A stretch of DNA of 64,000 bases, taken from Candidatus Mycolicibacterium alkanivorans (GTDB taxonomy: Bacteria; Actinomycetota; Actinomycetes; Mycobacteriales; Mycobacteriaceae). The stretch spans positions 3,782,001 through 3,846,000 of the forward strand of contig NZ_JAIVFL010000001.1 in NCBI RefSeq assembly GCF_022760805.1, read 5' to 3'. The position numbers were made by a program, and so were the translations under genes. Below, one piece after another: positions 20,898-31,583 of the stretch. The notes under the pieces were generated by a model, which ran no database searches, was not told where the DNA came from, and saw only the letters and a list, made by a program, of their open reading frames with translations. How positions within the stretch are numbered: position 1 is the stretch's first letter; each line of letters begins with the position of its first letter.

Positions 20898-21188
20898 CTA
20901 GGACCACATGCTCTGGTTGGTCTGCATGACGCCGGTGTAGTTGGCGTGCGCCGTATCGCCGACACCGTACAGACGCTTCAATGCCTCCTGCATCAACCCC
21001 GCGCCAAGTGTCCACGACCGGTGTGCCTCGGCGTGCGCGGCAGCCGCCTGCCCCGTCCACGTGCCGTGCAACCTCGCGACGGTCGCCTCGATCTCGGCGA
21101 GCAGACTTTCGGCGGTCCGCTGAAAGTCGGCCATCTCGGCCAGCGCCTCGGACAGCGATTGCGGGTCGACTGAAAACGCCTCAGCCAC
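20898..21188 (-). CDS. esxE: WXG100 protein EsxE
   Basis: 96-aa helical-hairpin protein with the turn W-T-G near residue 43 and a C-terminus H-A-N-Y-T-G-V-M-Q-T-N ending M-W-S, as in Rv3904c. EsxE and EsxF form a heterodimer that is secreted and, in M. tuberculosis, is needed for CpnT export and makes membrane-permeabilising pores. GTG start at 21188 overlaps the esxF 3' end by 8 bp. It is followed 9 bp later by cpnT, so the three are translationally coupled. Confidence 0.9.
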   Translation of the reverse strand: MAEAFSVDPQSLSEALAEMADFQRTAESLLAEIEATVARLHGTWTGQAAAAHAEAHRSWTLGAGLMQEALKRLYGVGDTAHANYTGVMQTNQSMWS

Positions 21189-21486
21189 CGCAGACTCCGC
21201 GCAGCTGCTCGACGCCGGCCTGCTCGTGGGACTCGAACCCTTTCGCCGCCTGCCCGAGCAGATCGGCCATGATCGCCAGCGCCTTCTCCACCTCGTCGGC
21301 GCCCTGATGCCACATTCGCCACGCATCCCCGAAGGCTCTGCCCGAGCAGCCTTGCCAGCCCGTCAGCATCGACGTGACGGCACCGTCCAGCGATTTCAAC
21401 CGGCCCAGCAGATGCTCGGCGGCACCGGACAGCGACTCACACGTCCCCACCAGAGCGGCCGGTTCGACACGAAGGTCCCCACTCAC
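21181..21486 (-). CDS. esxF: WXG100 protein EsxF
   Basis: 101 aa, first gene of the cpnT operon. The L-R-V-E-P-A start, the turn G-W-Q-G near residue 44, W-R-M-W-H and a C-terminal G-G match Rv3905c (103 aa). GTG at 21486 is chosen because homology begins there; the frame extends 12 codons upstream without similarity. It pairs with EsxE. The general type VII motif Y-x3-D/E is not obvious at the C-terminus. Confidence 0.88.
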   Translation of the reverse strand: MSGDLRVEPAALVGTCESLSGAAEHLLGRLKSLDGAVTSMLTGWQGCSGRAFGDAWRMWHQGADEVEKALAIMADLLGQAAKGFESHEQAGVEQLRGVCGG

Positions 21487-21543
21487 GGAGCAAACGCTAC
21501 TGCTCCGGCCACCTGGCCACAATTCAGCCTTCTGACCAGGATA

Positions 21544-21855
21544 TTACGCACACCAGCGGCAGAAATGTCGCGACAGCGTCGCTACCCCTGCGATGAGCTG
21601 GTGGTAGCCCTCACCACCGGCATCGGTGAACTCTGGGTAGATCGACGGGGTGTCGTCGTCCTGGTGAATAACCTCGAGCTGCAGGTCGCCGCTATTGGCG
21701 AAGCCGATGGTCAACGTCACCGAGCATGGCTCACCCCGATACAGACAGGACATGGCGATGCCCCGCATGACGCACCAGGGACCGACACCCAACTGCACCC
21801 GGCCGTCAATCGTCTGCTCGAAATCGCTGACGATGTAGCCGATTTGGCGGATCAC
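21544..21855 (-). pseudogene. Truncated VOC/glyoxalase-superfamily protein
   Basis: 103 codons, starting M-I-R-Q-I-G-Y-I-V-S-D-F-E and carrying G-V-G-P-W, a strand with L-T-I-G-F-A-N-S-G-D-L-Q-L-E and H-Q-D-D-D-T-P-S-I-Y. These are hallmarks of the first half of a glyoxalase-4-type VOC enzyme. It matches through A-G-G-E-G-Y-H and then stops after a short unrelated tail, so the second half of the beta-alpha-beta module is missing. It lies between the esx-cpnT operon and lpqB, on the same strand. It is most likely a remnant left when the operon entered this site; a functional half-domain is less likely. Confidence 0.7.
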
Positions 21856-21891
21856 GCCGGGTAGTACGGGTTCGGGCAGCTGCTCTCCTTG

Positions 21892-23658
21892 TCAGCCGGG
21901 AAGCACCGGAACGGCGCCCGGAATCATGAAAGGCCTTACATCCGACCAGGATTGGCCGTTCTCCGCAGTGGTGCCCGACAGCTGCAACACTCCCCTGGCG
22001 TCGGAGACGTAGACCGCGGAGGGGTTGGCCGCAACGGATGACACGGGCATCACCAGGTTGCCGCTAGGCCCGTCGGAGTTCACGCCGTCGAGGTTCACAT
22101 AGGACACCGGGTGGGCGGGATCGGTGCGGGTGACCACCATGTCGTCACCGGTGCGCCAGGACAGTGACACCACAGAGGAGCCCAGGCCGAAACCCAGCCG
22201 GCGCGCATAGGTCAGCGCGAATTCACCGACCGGGGTCTGCTCGATCTCGGCGAGTATCACCTGCCCGTTGATCACCATCGCCGCCCGGGTTCCGTCACGG
22301 GACAGCTGCAACTCCGTGATCGCGCCGGGGAACCTCGACATCACCGCGGCGGAATCCACCGGGATGCGAGCGGGCTGGCCCGAGGCCTCCTCCTGGATCA
22401 CCCGCACCACGCTGTTGCCGTCCACCACCACCCACACGGCGTCGTCGAGGGCCCACGACGGCCGGGTCAGCGACCGGGAATCCGTGGCCTGCGCGGCGGC
22501 CCCGCCGTTGGGGCCGATCCACAACGACGACGCCATGTCCGGCGCGCCGGGGCGCAGCGTCACCACCGCGGCGATATCGCGGCCGGTGCGCGACAGCGCC
22601 GCCGCCGACTGGCCGCTCATCGCGCCGAACGATCCGGGCACCGGGGTCGCCCGCTGGCCGTCCAGCGACACCATGGCGCCGCCGACCAGCGCATGTACGC
22701 CGGCCGAGGCGCCGTCGACTGCACCCGGATCGGTGGCCGCGACGTCGGTGGTGTTCCAGCCGTCGGCGAACCGATCGTCGAGTGCCGCGCCGTCGGCGTT
22801 GATGACGTAGGGGCCCTTGATGTCGGCCCGGGCCAGGGTCCAGATGATCTGTGCGGCAAGCAGTTGCCGACTGTGCGGATCGGTGGTGGTCAGGTTCTCC
22901 AGCTCGATGCGGGCGCCGCCGTAGCCTCGACCGATGCCGGTCTTACCGCCGTCAGCGCGGGTCACCGGGCCGATCATCTTCAGCGGCGGGCCGAGCAGGT
23001 TGCGCACGGTATTGGCCATCTCCGGACGCGGTCCGCCGATCAGCTTGCTCACCAGTTCGGTGGCCAACTGATCGGCATCGGAGACCGCCAGATAGCGGGG
23101 ATCGGGCACCACAGTCTTGCCCGTGGGATCGACGAAATACAGGGTGGCACGCTTGTAGGTGGCCTGGAACTGCTGCCAGTCCAGGAACACCCCGTTGGGC
23201 AGCTTGTTGATCCGCCAGCCGTCGGGGGTCTGCAGCAACTCGATCGGACCGGGGTCGGGAAGTTGTCCGTCGGCCGTCTCGAACACGCCGACGTCTGACA
23301 GCGAGCCCAGAATGTCGGCTTTCATCGTCACCGAAACCCGGTCCGGAGAACGTGTTTCGACGAACACCACCTGGTCGATCAGCAACGCGCTGCCCTGGTC
23401 GTCCCAGGAGTTCGATGCCGACACGGTGAGGAACTGCCGGGCCGCGAGGTGGCGGTTGGCCGGATCGGCGGTGGCCTTGAGGAATTCGCGCAACAACTGG
23501 TCGGGGTCCATGCCGGGGGTGGGCTTGGGCAGACTCTTGGGCTGCGGCCGCTCGACGGTTCCGATGGCCTGCGGGGCCGACGAATTCGGTACTCCTGCGC
23601 ATCCCCCCGCCACCGCCGCAACCAGTCCGACCATCAACATGGCCAGCAACCGGCGCAT
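21892..23658 (-). CDS. lpqB: Lipoprotein LpqB, partner of MtrB
   Basis: 588 aa with a lipoprotein signal peptide (M-R-R-L-L-A-M-L start, hydrophobic core, lipobox ending A-G-G-C near residue 20). A GerMN-type domain follows around residues 180-300, then a C-terminal beta-propeller-like region. LpqB binds the MtrB extracellular domain and modulates MtrAB signalling in cell division and envelope homeostasis. The ATG at 23658 overlaps the mtrB TGA by one base and fits the lipoprotein start; the frame is open upstream without similarity. Third gene of mtrA-mtrB-lpqB. Confidence 0.95.
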   Translation of the reverse strand: MRRLLAMLMVGLVAAVAGGCAGVPNSSAPQAIGTVERPQPKSLPKPTPGMDPDQLLREFLKATADPANRHLAARQFLTVSASNSWDDQGSALLIDQVVFVETRSPDRVSVTMKADILGSLSDVGVFETADGQLPDPGPIELLQTPDGWRINKLPNGVFLDWQQFQATYKRATLYFVDPTGKTVVPDPRYLAVSDADQLATELVSKLIGGPRPEMANTVRNLLGPPLKMIGPVTRADGGKTGIGRGYGGARIELENLTTTDPHSRQLLAAQIIWTLARADIKGPYVINADGAALDDRFADGWNTTDVAATDPGAVDGASAGVHALVGGAMVSLDGQRATPVPGSFGAMSGQSAAALSRTGRDIAAVVTLRPGAPDMASSLWIGPNGGAAAQATDSRSLTRPSWALDDAVWVVVDGNSVVRVIQEEASGQPARIPVDSAAVMSRFPGAITELQLSRDGTRAAMVINGQVILAEIEQTPVGEFALTYARRLGFGLGSSVVSLSWRTGDDMVVTRTDPAHPVSYVNLDGVNSDGPSGNLVMPVSSVAANPSAVYVSDARGVLQLSGTTAENGQSWSDVRPFMIPGAVPVLPG

Positions 23659-25322
23659 CACACGCTCTCTCCGGCCGGTTCGCGCTGCCGGAGTTGCCGT
23701 TGCTGTTTGCGGGCTTCCCGGGGTTCTGTCGCAAGGGGTTTCAGCGGCAGCGGGCTGGTGGTCACCTTGTGGCCGCGCACCAGCGGCAGCGTCAGCCGGA
23801 AGCATGCGCCCGTGCCGGGTTCACCCCAGGCCTCCAGCCGGCCCTGGTGCAGCCGGGCGTCCTCGATGCTGATCGCCAGACCAAGCCCGGTGCCCCCGGA
23901 GCGACGTACCCGCGATGGGTCAGATCGCCAGAACCGGCTGAACACCAGTTTCTCCTCGCCCGGCCGCAGCCCCACACCGTGGTCGCGGACCGTGACCGCG
24001 ACGGTGTCCTCGTCGGCGGCCATCCGGATGCGCACGGGTTCGTGTTCGGCGTGGTCGATGGCGTTGGCGATCAGGTTGCGCAGAATGCGTTCCACCCGGC
24101 GCGGGTCGACTTCGGCGATGATCTCCTGCTCGGGCATGTCGACGAGCAGTTCGATTCCGGCGTCGTCGGCGAGGTGCCCGACGTTGCCCAGGGCCTTGTT
24201 GACCGTCGAGCGCAGGTCGACCGCCTCGACCGACAGCTCGGCCACACCGGCGTCGTGGCGGGAGATCTCCAGCAGGTCGTTGAGCAGGGTCTCGAACCGG
24301 TCGAGCTCGTTGACCATCAGCTCGATCGAGCGCCGCAGCGCCGGGTCGAGTTCCTCCGAGTGGTCGTAGATCAGGTCCGCGGCCATCCGCACGGTGGTCA
24401 GCGGCGTGCGCAACTCATGGCTGACGTCGGAGGTGAACCGGCGCTGCAGATTTCCGAACTCCTCGAGCTGGGTGATCTGGCGTTGAAGGCTTTCGGCCAT
24501 GTCGTTGAACGACACCGCAAGCCGCGCCATGTCGTCCTCGCCGCGCACCGGCATCCGCTCGGAGAGGTGACCTTCGGCGAAGCGTTCGGCGATGCGTGAT
24601 GCCGAGCGCACCGGCAGCACCACCTGCCGGGAGACCAGGAGCGCGATCCCGGCCAGCAGCACCAGCAGCACCACACCGCCGGTGGCCATGGTGCCGCGCA
24701 CCAGGGTGATGGTGCTCTCCTCGCCATTGAGCGGGACGATCAGGTACAGCTCGAGATTGGGCACCCGCGACGGAGTCGGAGTTCCGATCAGCAGTGCCGG
24801 ACCGGAGAAGCTCTCGGTGCGCACGGCCGAATACTGGTAGCTGACCTGTCCGGCCTTGACGAAGTCGCGCAACGACTTCGGGATCTGATCGACGGGTCCG
24901 GCGGCGGTGGCCGCCCGCGGTCCGTCGCCGGGCACCATCAGCACGGCGTCGAACGTGCCGGCCAGCGCGGCGCCGGACGACTGGCCGGTCTTGGAGATCA
25001 ACGTGTTGCGCGCGAGCTGCAGGCTGCTGTCGAGCGACCGCGCTTCCTCACCGCTGACGATGCCGCTGACGGTGTTGCGTGCACGGTCAATCTCCTCGGT
25101 AGCGGCACGCACCTTCACGTCGAGCACCCGGTTGGTGATCTGACTGGTGAGCACGAAACCGAGCACCAGGATCACCGCCAGCGACAAACCCAGTGTCAGC
25201 ACCACGACGCGCAACTGCAGCGAGCGGCGCCAGATCCGTGCGACCGCCCGACTCAGCGCACTCGTGCCCCGAACCAGGGGGCCTGAACGCCCCCACGGAC
25301 CACGAACGCGCGCGCGGATCAC
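23658..25322 (-). CDS. mtrB: Sensor histidine kinase MtrB
   Basis: 554-aa membrane kinase. The first transmembrane segment is near residues 37-60 and the second near 200-222, with an extracytoplasmic domain between. HAMP follows, then the phosphoacceptor H box S-H-E-L-R-T-P near residue 297. The N, G1 and G2 boxes follow, with N-L-I-A-N-A-I-D-H and [11 protein letters not shown] at 25322 overlaps the mtrA stop (GTGA). It phosphorylates MtrA. The C-terminal tail is shorter than in M. tuberculosis (567 aa) and carries the basic Q-R-Q-L-R-Q-R stretch. Confidence 0.96.
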   Translation of the reverse strand: MIRARVRGPWGRSGPLVRGTSALSRAVARIWRRSLQLRVVVLTLGLSLAVILVLGFVLTSQITNRVLDVKVRAATEEIDRARNTVSGIVSGEEARSLDSSLQLARNTLISKTGQSSGAALAGTFDAVLMVPGDGPRAATAAGPVDQIPKSLRDFVKAGQVSYQYSAVRTESFSGPALLIGTPTPSRVPNLELYLIVPLNGEESTITLVRGTMATGGVVLLVLLAGIALLVSRQVVLPVRSASRIAERFAEGHLSERMPVRGEDDMARLAVSFNDMAESLQRQITQLEEFGNLQRRFTSDVSHELRTPLTTVRMAADLIYDHSEELDPALRRSIELMVNELDRFETLLNDLLEISRHDAGVAELSVEAVDLRSTVNKALGNVGHLADDAGIELLVDMPEQEIIAEVDPRRVERILRNLIANAIDHAEHEPVRIRMAADEDTVAVTVRDHGVGLRPGEEKLVFSRFWRSDPSRVRRSGGTGLGLAISIEDARLHQGRLEAWGEPGTGACFRLTLPLVRGHKVTTSPLPLKPLATEPREARKQQRQLRQREPAGESV

Positions 25323-26005
25323 GGGGGTCCGGCCTTGTATCCCACTCCTCGAACGGTGAGCACCACTTGCGGGTTCTCCGGGTCTTTCTCGACCTTGGCC
25401 CGCAACCGTTGGACATGCACGTTCACCAAACGGGTGTCAGCGGGGTGGCGATAACCCCACACCTGTTCGAGCAGCACATCTCGAGTAAACACCTGTCGCG
25501 GTTTGCGTGCCAACGCTACCAGGAGGTCGAACTCCAGCGGCGTCAGCGAAATCTGCTCACCGTTGCGGGTGACCTTGTGGGCGGGCACGTCGATGTCGAT
25601 GTCGGCGATCGACAGCATCTCGGCCGGCTCGTCCTCGTTGCGGCGCAGCCGGGCACGCACCCGTGCGACGAGTTCCTTCGGCTTGAACGGTTTCATCACG
25701 TAGTCGTCGGCGCCCGACTCCAAGCCGAGCACCACGTCGACGGTGTCGGTCTTGGCGGTCAGCATGACGATCGGTACACCGGAATCCGCACGCAGCACCC
25801 GGCACACGTCGATGCCGTTCATGCCGGGCAGCATGAGGTCCAGCAGCACTAGGTCGGGGCGCAGCTCACGCACCGCCGTCAGCGCCTGCGAACCGTCGCC
25901 GATGACCGCGGTGTCGAAACCCTCACCCCGCAGCACGATGGTGAGCATCTCGGCCAACGACGGGTCGTCGTCGACAACCAGAATCCTTTGCCTCATATTG
26001 TCCAT
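25319..26005 (-). CDS. mtrA: Essential response regulator MtrA
   Basis: 228 aa, OmpR/PhoB family. Receiver domain with the acidic pocket V-D-D-D near residue 11 and phosphoacceptor Asp56 in L-L-D-L-M-L-P-G. The C-terminal winged helix has L-T-P-L-E-F-D-L-L near residue 155 and V-W-G-Y-R-H near residue 190. ATG at 26005 gives exactly the M. tuberculosis length and the M-D-x-M-R-Q-R start; the frame upstream is open but unrelated. It controls cell-division and dnaA/oriC-linked genes. It leads the mtrA-mtrB-lpqB operon, 53 bp after tmk. Confidence 0.97.
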   Translation of the reverse strand: MDNMRQRILVVDDDPSLAEMLTIVLRGEGFDTAVIGDGSQALTAVRELRPDLVLLDLMLPGMNGIDVCRVLRADSGVPIVMLTAKTDTVDVVLGLESGADDYVMKPFKPKELVARVRARLRRNEDEPAEMLSIADIDIDVPAHKVTRNGEQISLTPLEFDLLVALARKPRQVFTRDVLLEQVWGYRHPADTRLVNVHVQRLRAKVEKDPENPQVVLTVRGVGYKAGPP

Positions 26006-26058
26006 GGTGTCACCGAACCGCGACAAACCCCGGCTACCACACGGGCGAGTTGCGACAT

Positions 26059-26691
26059 TTACCCAGGGCGCACGGACCGGGCGAGCTCTGCCGGATCGAC
26101 GTCCGGGCCCACGACCGACCACGGCCCGCCCCAGTTCGCCGCCGCCAAACCGGCGTACACCGCCCCGGTGCGCTGCTGCAGGCCGTCGTCGCGCTCGTAG
26201 GCGTCGCGGGCCCGGTCGGCTTCCTGCTCGGCCCGGCGCCGGGCGCGCTGGGCGGCCAGTTCGACCGATGCGTCCAGCAGTATCTGGCGATCGGGCCTGG
26301 GCAGGCCGAACCGCCCGTACTCGAGTTCGCCCACCCAGGACACCACCTCCCCCTCCGCGTCCTGGTGCAGACGCGCGGCACTGTAGGCGGCGTTGGAGGC
26401 GACGTAGCGGTCCAGGACGACGACGTCGTGCGCGGCGCACAGCGCGGCGATCTGGTCCTTGGCCCCGGCACGGTCGAGCGCGAAGAGCACCGCCATCGCG
26501 TACACCGAGTCCGCGAGATCACCATGCTGGCCGTGCAGTGCCTCGCTGGCCAGGTCAGCGGTGACCGAGTCGCCGTAGCGCGGGAAGGCCAGCGTCGTCA
26601 CCGACCGGCCGTCGGCCTCGAAGGCCTGCTGCAGACCGCGACCCAGCGTGCGTTTGCCAGCTCCGTCGAGTCCCTCGATGACGATCAGCAC
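26059..26691 (-). CDS. tmk: Thymidylate kinase
   Basis: 210-aa dTMP kinase with P-loop G-L-D-G-A-G-K-R-T near residues 7-15. F-P-R-Y-G lies at residues 36-40, D-R-Y-V-A-S-N near residue 93, and a lid region rich in Arg near residue 150. It makes dTDP for DNA synthesis. Ortholog of Rv3247c. It lies between sahH and mtrA on the same strand and probably belongs to the same transcript. Confidence 0.95.
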   Translation of the reverse strand: MLIVIEGLDGAGKRTLGRGLQQAFEADGRSVTTLAFPRYGDSVTADLASEALHGQHGDLADSVYAMAVLFALDRAGAKDQIAALCAAHDVVVLDRYVASNAAYSAARLHQDAEGEVVSWVGELEYGRFGLPRPDRQILLDASVELAAQRARRRAEQEADRARDAYERDDGLQQRTGAVYAGLAAANWGGPWSVVGPDVDPAELARSVRPG

Positions 26692-26772
26692 GCAGCGAGC
26701 CTAGTGCTCAGAACTGGCCGCAGTTGGGCGCGTTGGGCAGACCCCGGCGCCCTGTGCGCAAACGCGAGCGGC

Positions 26773-28227
<1,455 letters not shown>

Positions 28228-28271
28228 GCCGACAACGTTATCCCGCACCACTGGCCGGGACCATACCGGGT

Positions 28272-29282
28272 TCAGCGAAGCTTGACGACCAGCTTTCCGA
28301 CGTTCTTGCCGTCGAACAGCATGTTGATCGCGGTCGGCAGCTGCTCGAAGCCCTCGACGACCGTCTCGAGCGGCTTCAGCTTTCCTTGCTGCAGAAGGCC
28401 CGCGATCTCGGTGACCGCCTCCGGCGCCTGGCCGAAGTGGTCGAGGACGATGAATCCCTTCACCAGTGCGCGTTGGATCAGCAGGTTGCCGAACGCCCGC
28501 GGTCCGGGCGGCGGGTCTTCGGCGTTGTACTCCGAGATCAGGCCGCACAGCGCCACCCGGGCGCTGATGTTCAATCGCCCGAAGATCGCATCCATCACCG
28601 GGCCGCCGATGTTCTCGAAGTCGACGTCGATACCGTTCGGCGTCGCCGCCTTGAGTTGGGCGGCCCAGTCGTCGGCACGATGGTCCACTGCCGCGTCGAA
28701 CCCCAGCTCGTCGGTGAGCAGGGCACACTTCTGCGGTCCGCCGGCGACACCCACCACGCGGGCACCGGAGGCTTTGGCCAGCTGACCGGCAACCGAGCCG
28801 ACCGCTCCCGCGGCGGCCGAGACCACGACGGTCTCACCCGGCTTCGGCTTGCCGATGTCCCGGATGCCGACCCACGCAGTGAGTCCCGTCATCCCGAGTA
28901 CGCCCAGATAGGCGCTCGGCGAGACACCGTCGGCGACGTCGACCAGATTCACCATCGACGTCTCCGACACGACCGCGTAGTCCTGCCAACCCAGCAGGCC
29001 CTGAACGGTCTGGCCGACCGTGTAGTTGGGGTTGTTCGACGCCACCACCTCGCCCATCCCCGCCGCGCGCATCACCTCGCCGATGCCGACCGGGGGCAGG
29101 TATGTGGGTGTGTCGTTGATCCACATCCGGTTGGTGGGGTCCAGCGAGATCCAGTCGACGCGGACGAGCGCCTCGCCGTCGCCGAGCGCGGGGACCGGTT
29201 GTTCGTTCAGTTCGAAGGTGTCCGGACCGATTCGTCCGGACGGGCGTTCACGGAGAAGGAAGCGGCGGTTTGTTTCGGCCAT
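28272..29282 (-). CDS. Zinc-independent medium-chain dehydrogenase/reductase (CurA/LTB4DH-like)
   Basis: 336-aa NADP-dependent oxidoreductase. N-terminal GroES-like half with [11 protein letters not shown] near residue 44, and Rossmann half with the motif A-A-A-G-A-V-G-S-V near residue 153, followed by a conserved F-E-N-I-G-G-P. These are typical of the prostaglandin-reductase/curcumin-reductase branch, which reduces alkenal and enone double bonds. No zinc ligands are present. M. tuberculosis has no gene between sahH and alkX here, so this is a local addition. Its substrate is unknown. Confidence 0.85.
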   Translation of the reverse strand: MAETNRRFLLRERPSGRIGPDTFELNEQPVPALGDGEALVRVDWISLDPTNRMWINDTPTYLPPVGIGEVMRAAGMGEVVASNNPNYTVGQTVQGLLGWQDYAVVSETSMVNLVDVADGVSPSAYLGVLGMTGLTAWVGIRDIGKPKPGETVVVSAAAGAVGSVAGQLAKASGARVVGVAGGPQKCALLTDELGFDAAVDHRADDWAAQLKAATPNGIDVDFENIGGPVMDAIFGRLNISARVALCGLISEYNAEDPPPGPRAFGNLLIQRALVKGFIVLDHFGQAPEAVTEIAGLLQQGKLKPLETVVEGFEQLPTAINMLFDGKNVGKLVVKLR

Positions 29283-29322
29283 GGGCGCACCGTACCCGCG
29301 GCCGAAACACGGCCGATGACGA

Positions 29323-29649
29323 TCAGGAAACGTCCTGGACTCCGTAACGCTCGGCGAACGGCGTCATCAGCCGCGCCAGGTCGGCGGCGACGTCGTTGTC
29401 GGCCTCCGGCGGCATCGAGACGTAACTCAGCGCGAGGCGGACCACGGCCCGGGCGATCACCCCGGCGTCCTCCTCGCTGGCGTGCACCGAGCTGCTCACG
29501 AACGCCTCGGTCAGTCGCTGGGAGGACCGGGTGATGATCGGCGCGCTGTCGGTGGTGATCAATTGCAGCAGGTCCGGCTCGGCCTCGCCGGACAGCAGGG
29601 AGCGTCCCGCAGCAGCGCGCGCGAGGGTAGCCGACGCGGCGGTGGTCAC
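29323..29649 (-). pseudogene. alkX: AlkX-like TetR regulator lacking its DNA-binding domain
   Basis: 108 codons. The first 13 residues (V-T-T-A-A-S-A-T-L-A-R-A-A) are a TetR-type N-terminal leader. They run directly into the ligand-binding region (S-L-L-S-G-E-A-E-P-D-L-L-Q) that normally lies well after the helix-turn-helix. The HTH is therefore missing, apparently by an in-frame internal deletion. The GTG overlaps the stop of a rubredoxin remnant, as expected for rubB-alkX coupling in M. tuberculosis (Rv3250c-Rv3249c). Without an HTH it cannot act as a normal repressor. Confidence 0.75.
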
Positions 29650-29708
29650 GGCCGGGCGACTTTCACCATCTCGAAGTCCGACAGGGCCGCGCCGCAGTCC
29701 GGGCAGTT
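29646..29708 (-). pseudogene. rubB: C-terminal remnant of rubredoxin (rubB)
   Basis: Twenty codons, N-C-P-D-C-G-A-A-L-S-D-F-E-M-V-K-V-A-R-P then TGA. This is the second iron-ligand pair (C-P-D-C-G) and tail of an AlkG-type rubredoxin. The first C-x2-C pair and the start are gone, and the upstream sequence runs within 7 bp into the stop of the permease gene. The genes that normally sit here (alkB, rubA, most of rubB) have been deleted. Confidence 0.75.
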
Positions 29709-29715
29709 TTGTAAC

Positions 29716-30483
29716 CTAACTCGTGGCAGCCGCCTCTCGCTGGCCCAGCACCGAGTGCCGTCGGCCGTAGGCGAGGTAGACGACGATGCCGATGACCATC
29801 CAGATGCCGAACCGAATCCAGGTCAGACCGGTCAGGTTCAGCATCAGCCACACGCAAGCCGCGATCGACAGGATGGGCAGCACCGGCACGAACGGCGCCT
29901 TGAACCCGCGCTCCAGATCCGGCCGGGTGCGCCGCAGGATGACCACGCCGGCCGACACCAGCACGAACGCGAACAGCGTGCCGACGTTGACCATCTCCTC
30001 GAGCTTTCCGATCGGGAACACCGTGGCCGCGACCGCGATGAGGACGGCGACGATCACGGTGATGCGCACCGGCGTGCCGTGCGGACCGGTGCGGGCCAGC
30101 GTCCGCGGCAGCAGTCCGTCGCGCGACATGGCGAACAGCACCCGGGACTGGCCGAGCACCAGAACCATGACCACGGTCGTCAAGCCGGCGAGCGCGCCGA
30201 TCGAGATCACCTTGGCCGCCCAGGCGACCCCGTTGATGGCGAAGGCGGTGGCGAGGTTGGCCTGGCCGTGCGCGATGATGAACGACACCGAGATCGCCGG
30301 GCCGGTGATGTTGCCGAATGTCGACGCGGTGACGGTGAAGATACCGGCACCGACGACGACGGAGACGCCGAACACCGTCAGGTCCCACCAGGTGAGGTCC
30401 TTGCGCAGCCGGGTGCCGGGTTCGTCGGTGTCGAGGATGGATTGCTCCACCGACTTGGTCCGCCAGTTACGGGTCATCGCCAT
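29716..30483 (-). pseudogene. Amino-acid permease (Rv3253c type) with large in-frame internal deletion
   Basis: 255 codons from the ATG at 30483 (M-A-M-T-R-N-W). The first transmembrane helix (V-F-G-V-S-V-V-V-G-A-G-I-F) and the last five or so are recognisable, ending in a basic tail. APC-family cationic amino-acid transporters have about 12 helices and 490 residues. Here the sequence jumps from S-F-I-I-A near residue 67 to H-G-Q-A-N-L-A-T-A-F, a segment that normally lies after helix 7. About 240 residues are missing without a frame change. The same frame continues upstream, without a stop, into the IS5-type transposase. Transport function is very unlikely. Confidence 0.8.
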
Positions 30484-30649
30484 GTCCCTTCGGTTGTCCC
30501 GATCATCCGGTGATGCAGGAGGGTACGTGGGTCGTCGTGGGCCGACCGGCGGGACTGGCGAAACGACACCGGGGCGCGAAGCTGAACGTCCGAACTCAGG
30601 CGCCGACCACCCAGGCGATCTCCTCCCCGGCAGGCGAAATCCCGTCGAC

Positions 30650-31377
30650 AGTCTGATTCGCCGAAGGCACCGCCAGCGTTCTTTGAGTTCGGCATTCGCG
30701 CGTTCCCCGATCGCTCGGATCGCGGTCAGCAGCGCGTTGTAGCTGCGATTGTCAACGGCGAGGTCGCGGCCCTTGATCGGGCTGTGCACCCCGATCCCGG
30801 CCCCTTGGTAGCCCTTGTCGGTCAAGGTCGGCAGACCGTCGGCGGCGGCCTTGTACAGCGCGCCCAGACAGTGTGCGCGGGCAGCGGTGATGTCATGCAC
30901 GCTGCCCGGTTCGACCTCGCTGGACCACACCGGGAACCCGCGCGGGTCGGCGAGGATCTGCACGTTGCCGCCCTGGGTCTTGTGCTTACCCGAGTACCAC
31001 AGGTGATGACCGGCCTCGGCGCGCTCGTTCACCCGGTCGATCTCGATCAGCGTCCCGTCCAGCGTCAGATGCGACCAGCCCTGTCCCTTTGCCCGGTCGA
31101 GCACGTCGTGCAGGTCGGGTGCCTGGTCGGCGATCACGTCGATCGCCTCGTGCAGATACCGGTAGCAGGTGGAGATCGGCAGCGCGGCCTCGAAGGCCAG
31201 CAGCCGGATCGGGGCGTCGTCGCGGAACCAGCGGAGCACCAGCTTGGCCTGCGTGCGTACCGTGCCCGCGCGTCGCCCGGCGCGGGTGCCGATCTCGCGC
31301 CGGTGCGCGTGCAGCAACGTAGTCACATGAAGCAGGGTTTCCTCGGGGACGTCGCAGATGGCAGAGTAGGTGAACAC
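30650..31377 (-). pseudogene. IS5-type DDE transposase, 5' part (C-terminus inverted away)
   Basis: About 242 codons from the GTG at 31377 (F-T-Y-S-A-I-C-D-V-P). An N-terminal helix-turn-helix-like region has G-Y/C-Y-R-Y-L-H-E near residue 73. The DDE residues are in L-T-L-D-G-T, T-D-K-G-Y-Q-G and the E-R-A-N-A-E-L-K helix near residue 230. After L-R-R-I-R-L the natural C-terminus (C-P-T-R-I-G-Q-I-V-A-A-A) is absent. It is found at 31516-31586 on the other strand. Downstream the frame stays open through unrelated DNA into the permease, giving a 553-codon hybrid frame. Confidence 0.8.
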
Positions 31378-31443
31378 GTGGGGTCCTCTTGCAGCGGAAC
31401 GGCTTTCTTGGTCGAAACCGATCCTTGAGCAGGGACCCCACGT
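31376..31443 (-). promoter_or_regulatory. Stem-loop over the transposase ribosome binding site and start
   Basis: A perfect 11-bp inverted repeat, ACGTGGGGTCC / GGACCCCACGT (31376-31386 and 31433-31443), flanks a 46-base loop in the transposase leader. In the transcript the 3' arm overlaps the AGAGGA ribosome binding site and touches the GTG start at 31377, so folding would hide the initiation site. Such sequestering stems are known to limit transposase translation in other IS elements. Here the role is inferred. Confidence 0.5.
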
Positions 31444-31498
31444 CCTGCTCTCACGACACGCTGGAAACTCCAGTCACACCAACCTCACACGCCCCAAG

Positions 31499-31511
31499 TG
31501 AGAAAACCTCA
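31499..31511 (-). repeat. IS5-type terminal repeat (left end, displaced by inversion)
   Basis: TGAGAAAACCTCA, identical to 31584-31596. It is the outer end of the inverted IS body; in an unrearranged element it would face the other copy as an inverted repeat. Confidence 0.7.
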
Positions 31512-31583
31512 CTGTGCCCAACCAGAATTGGCCAGATTGTTGCCGCCGCAATCGTCCTGTCAACTCTTCAGAGGGGAAATTAC

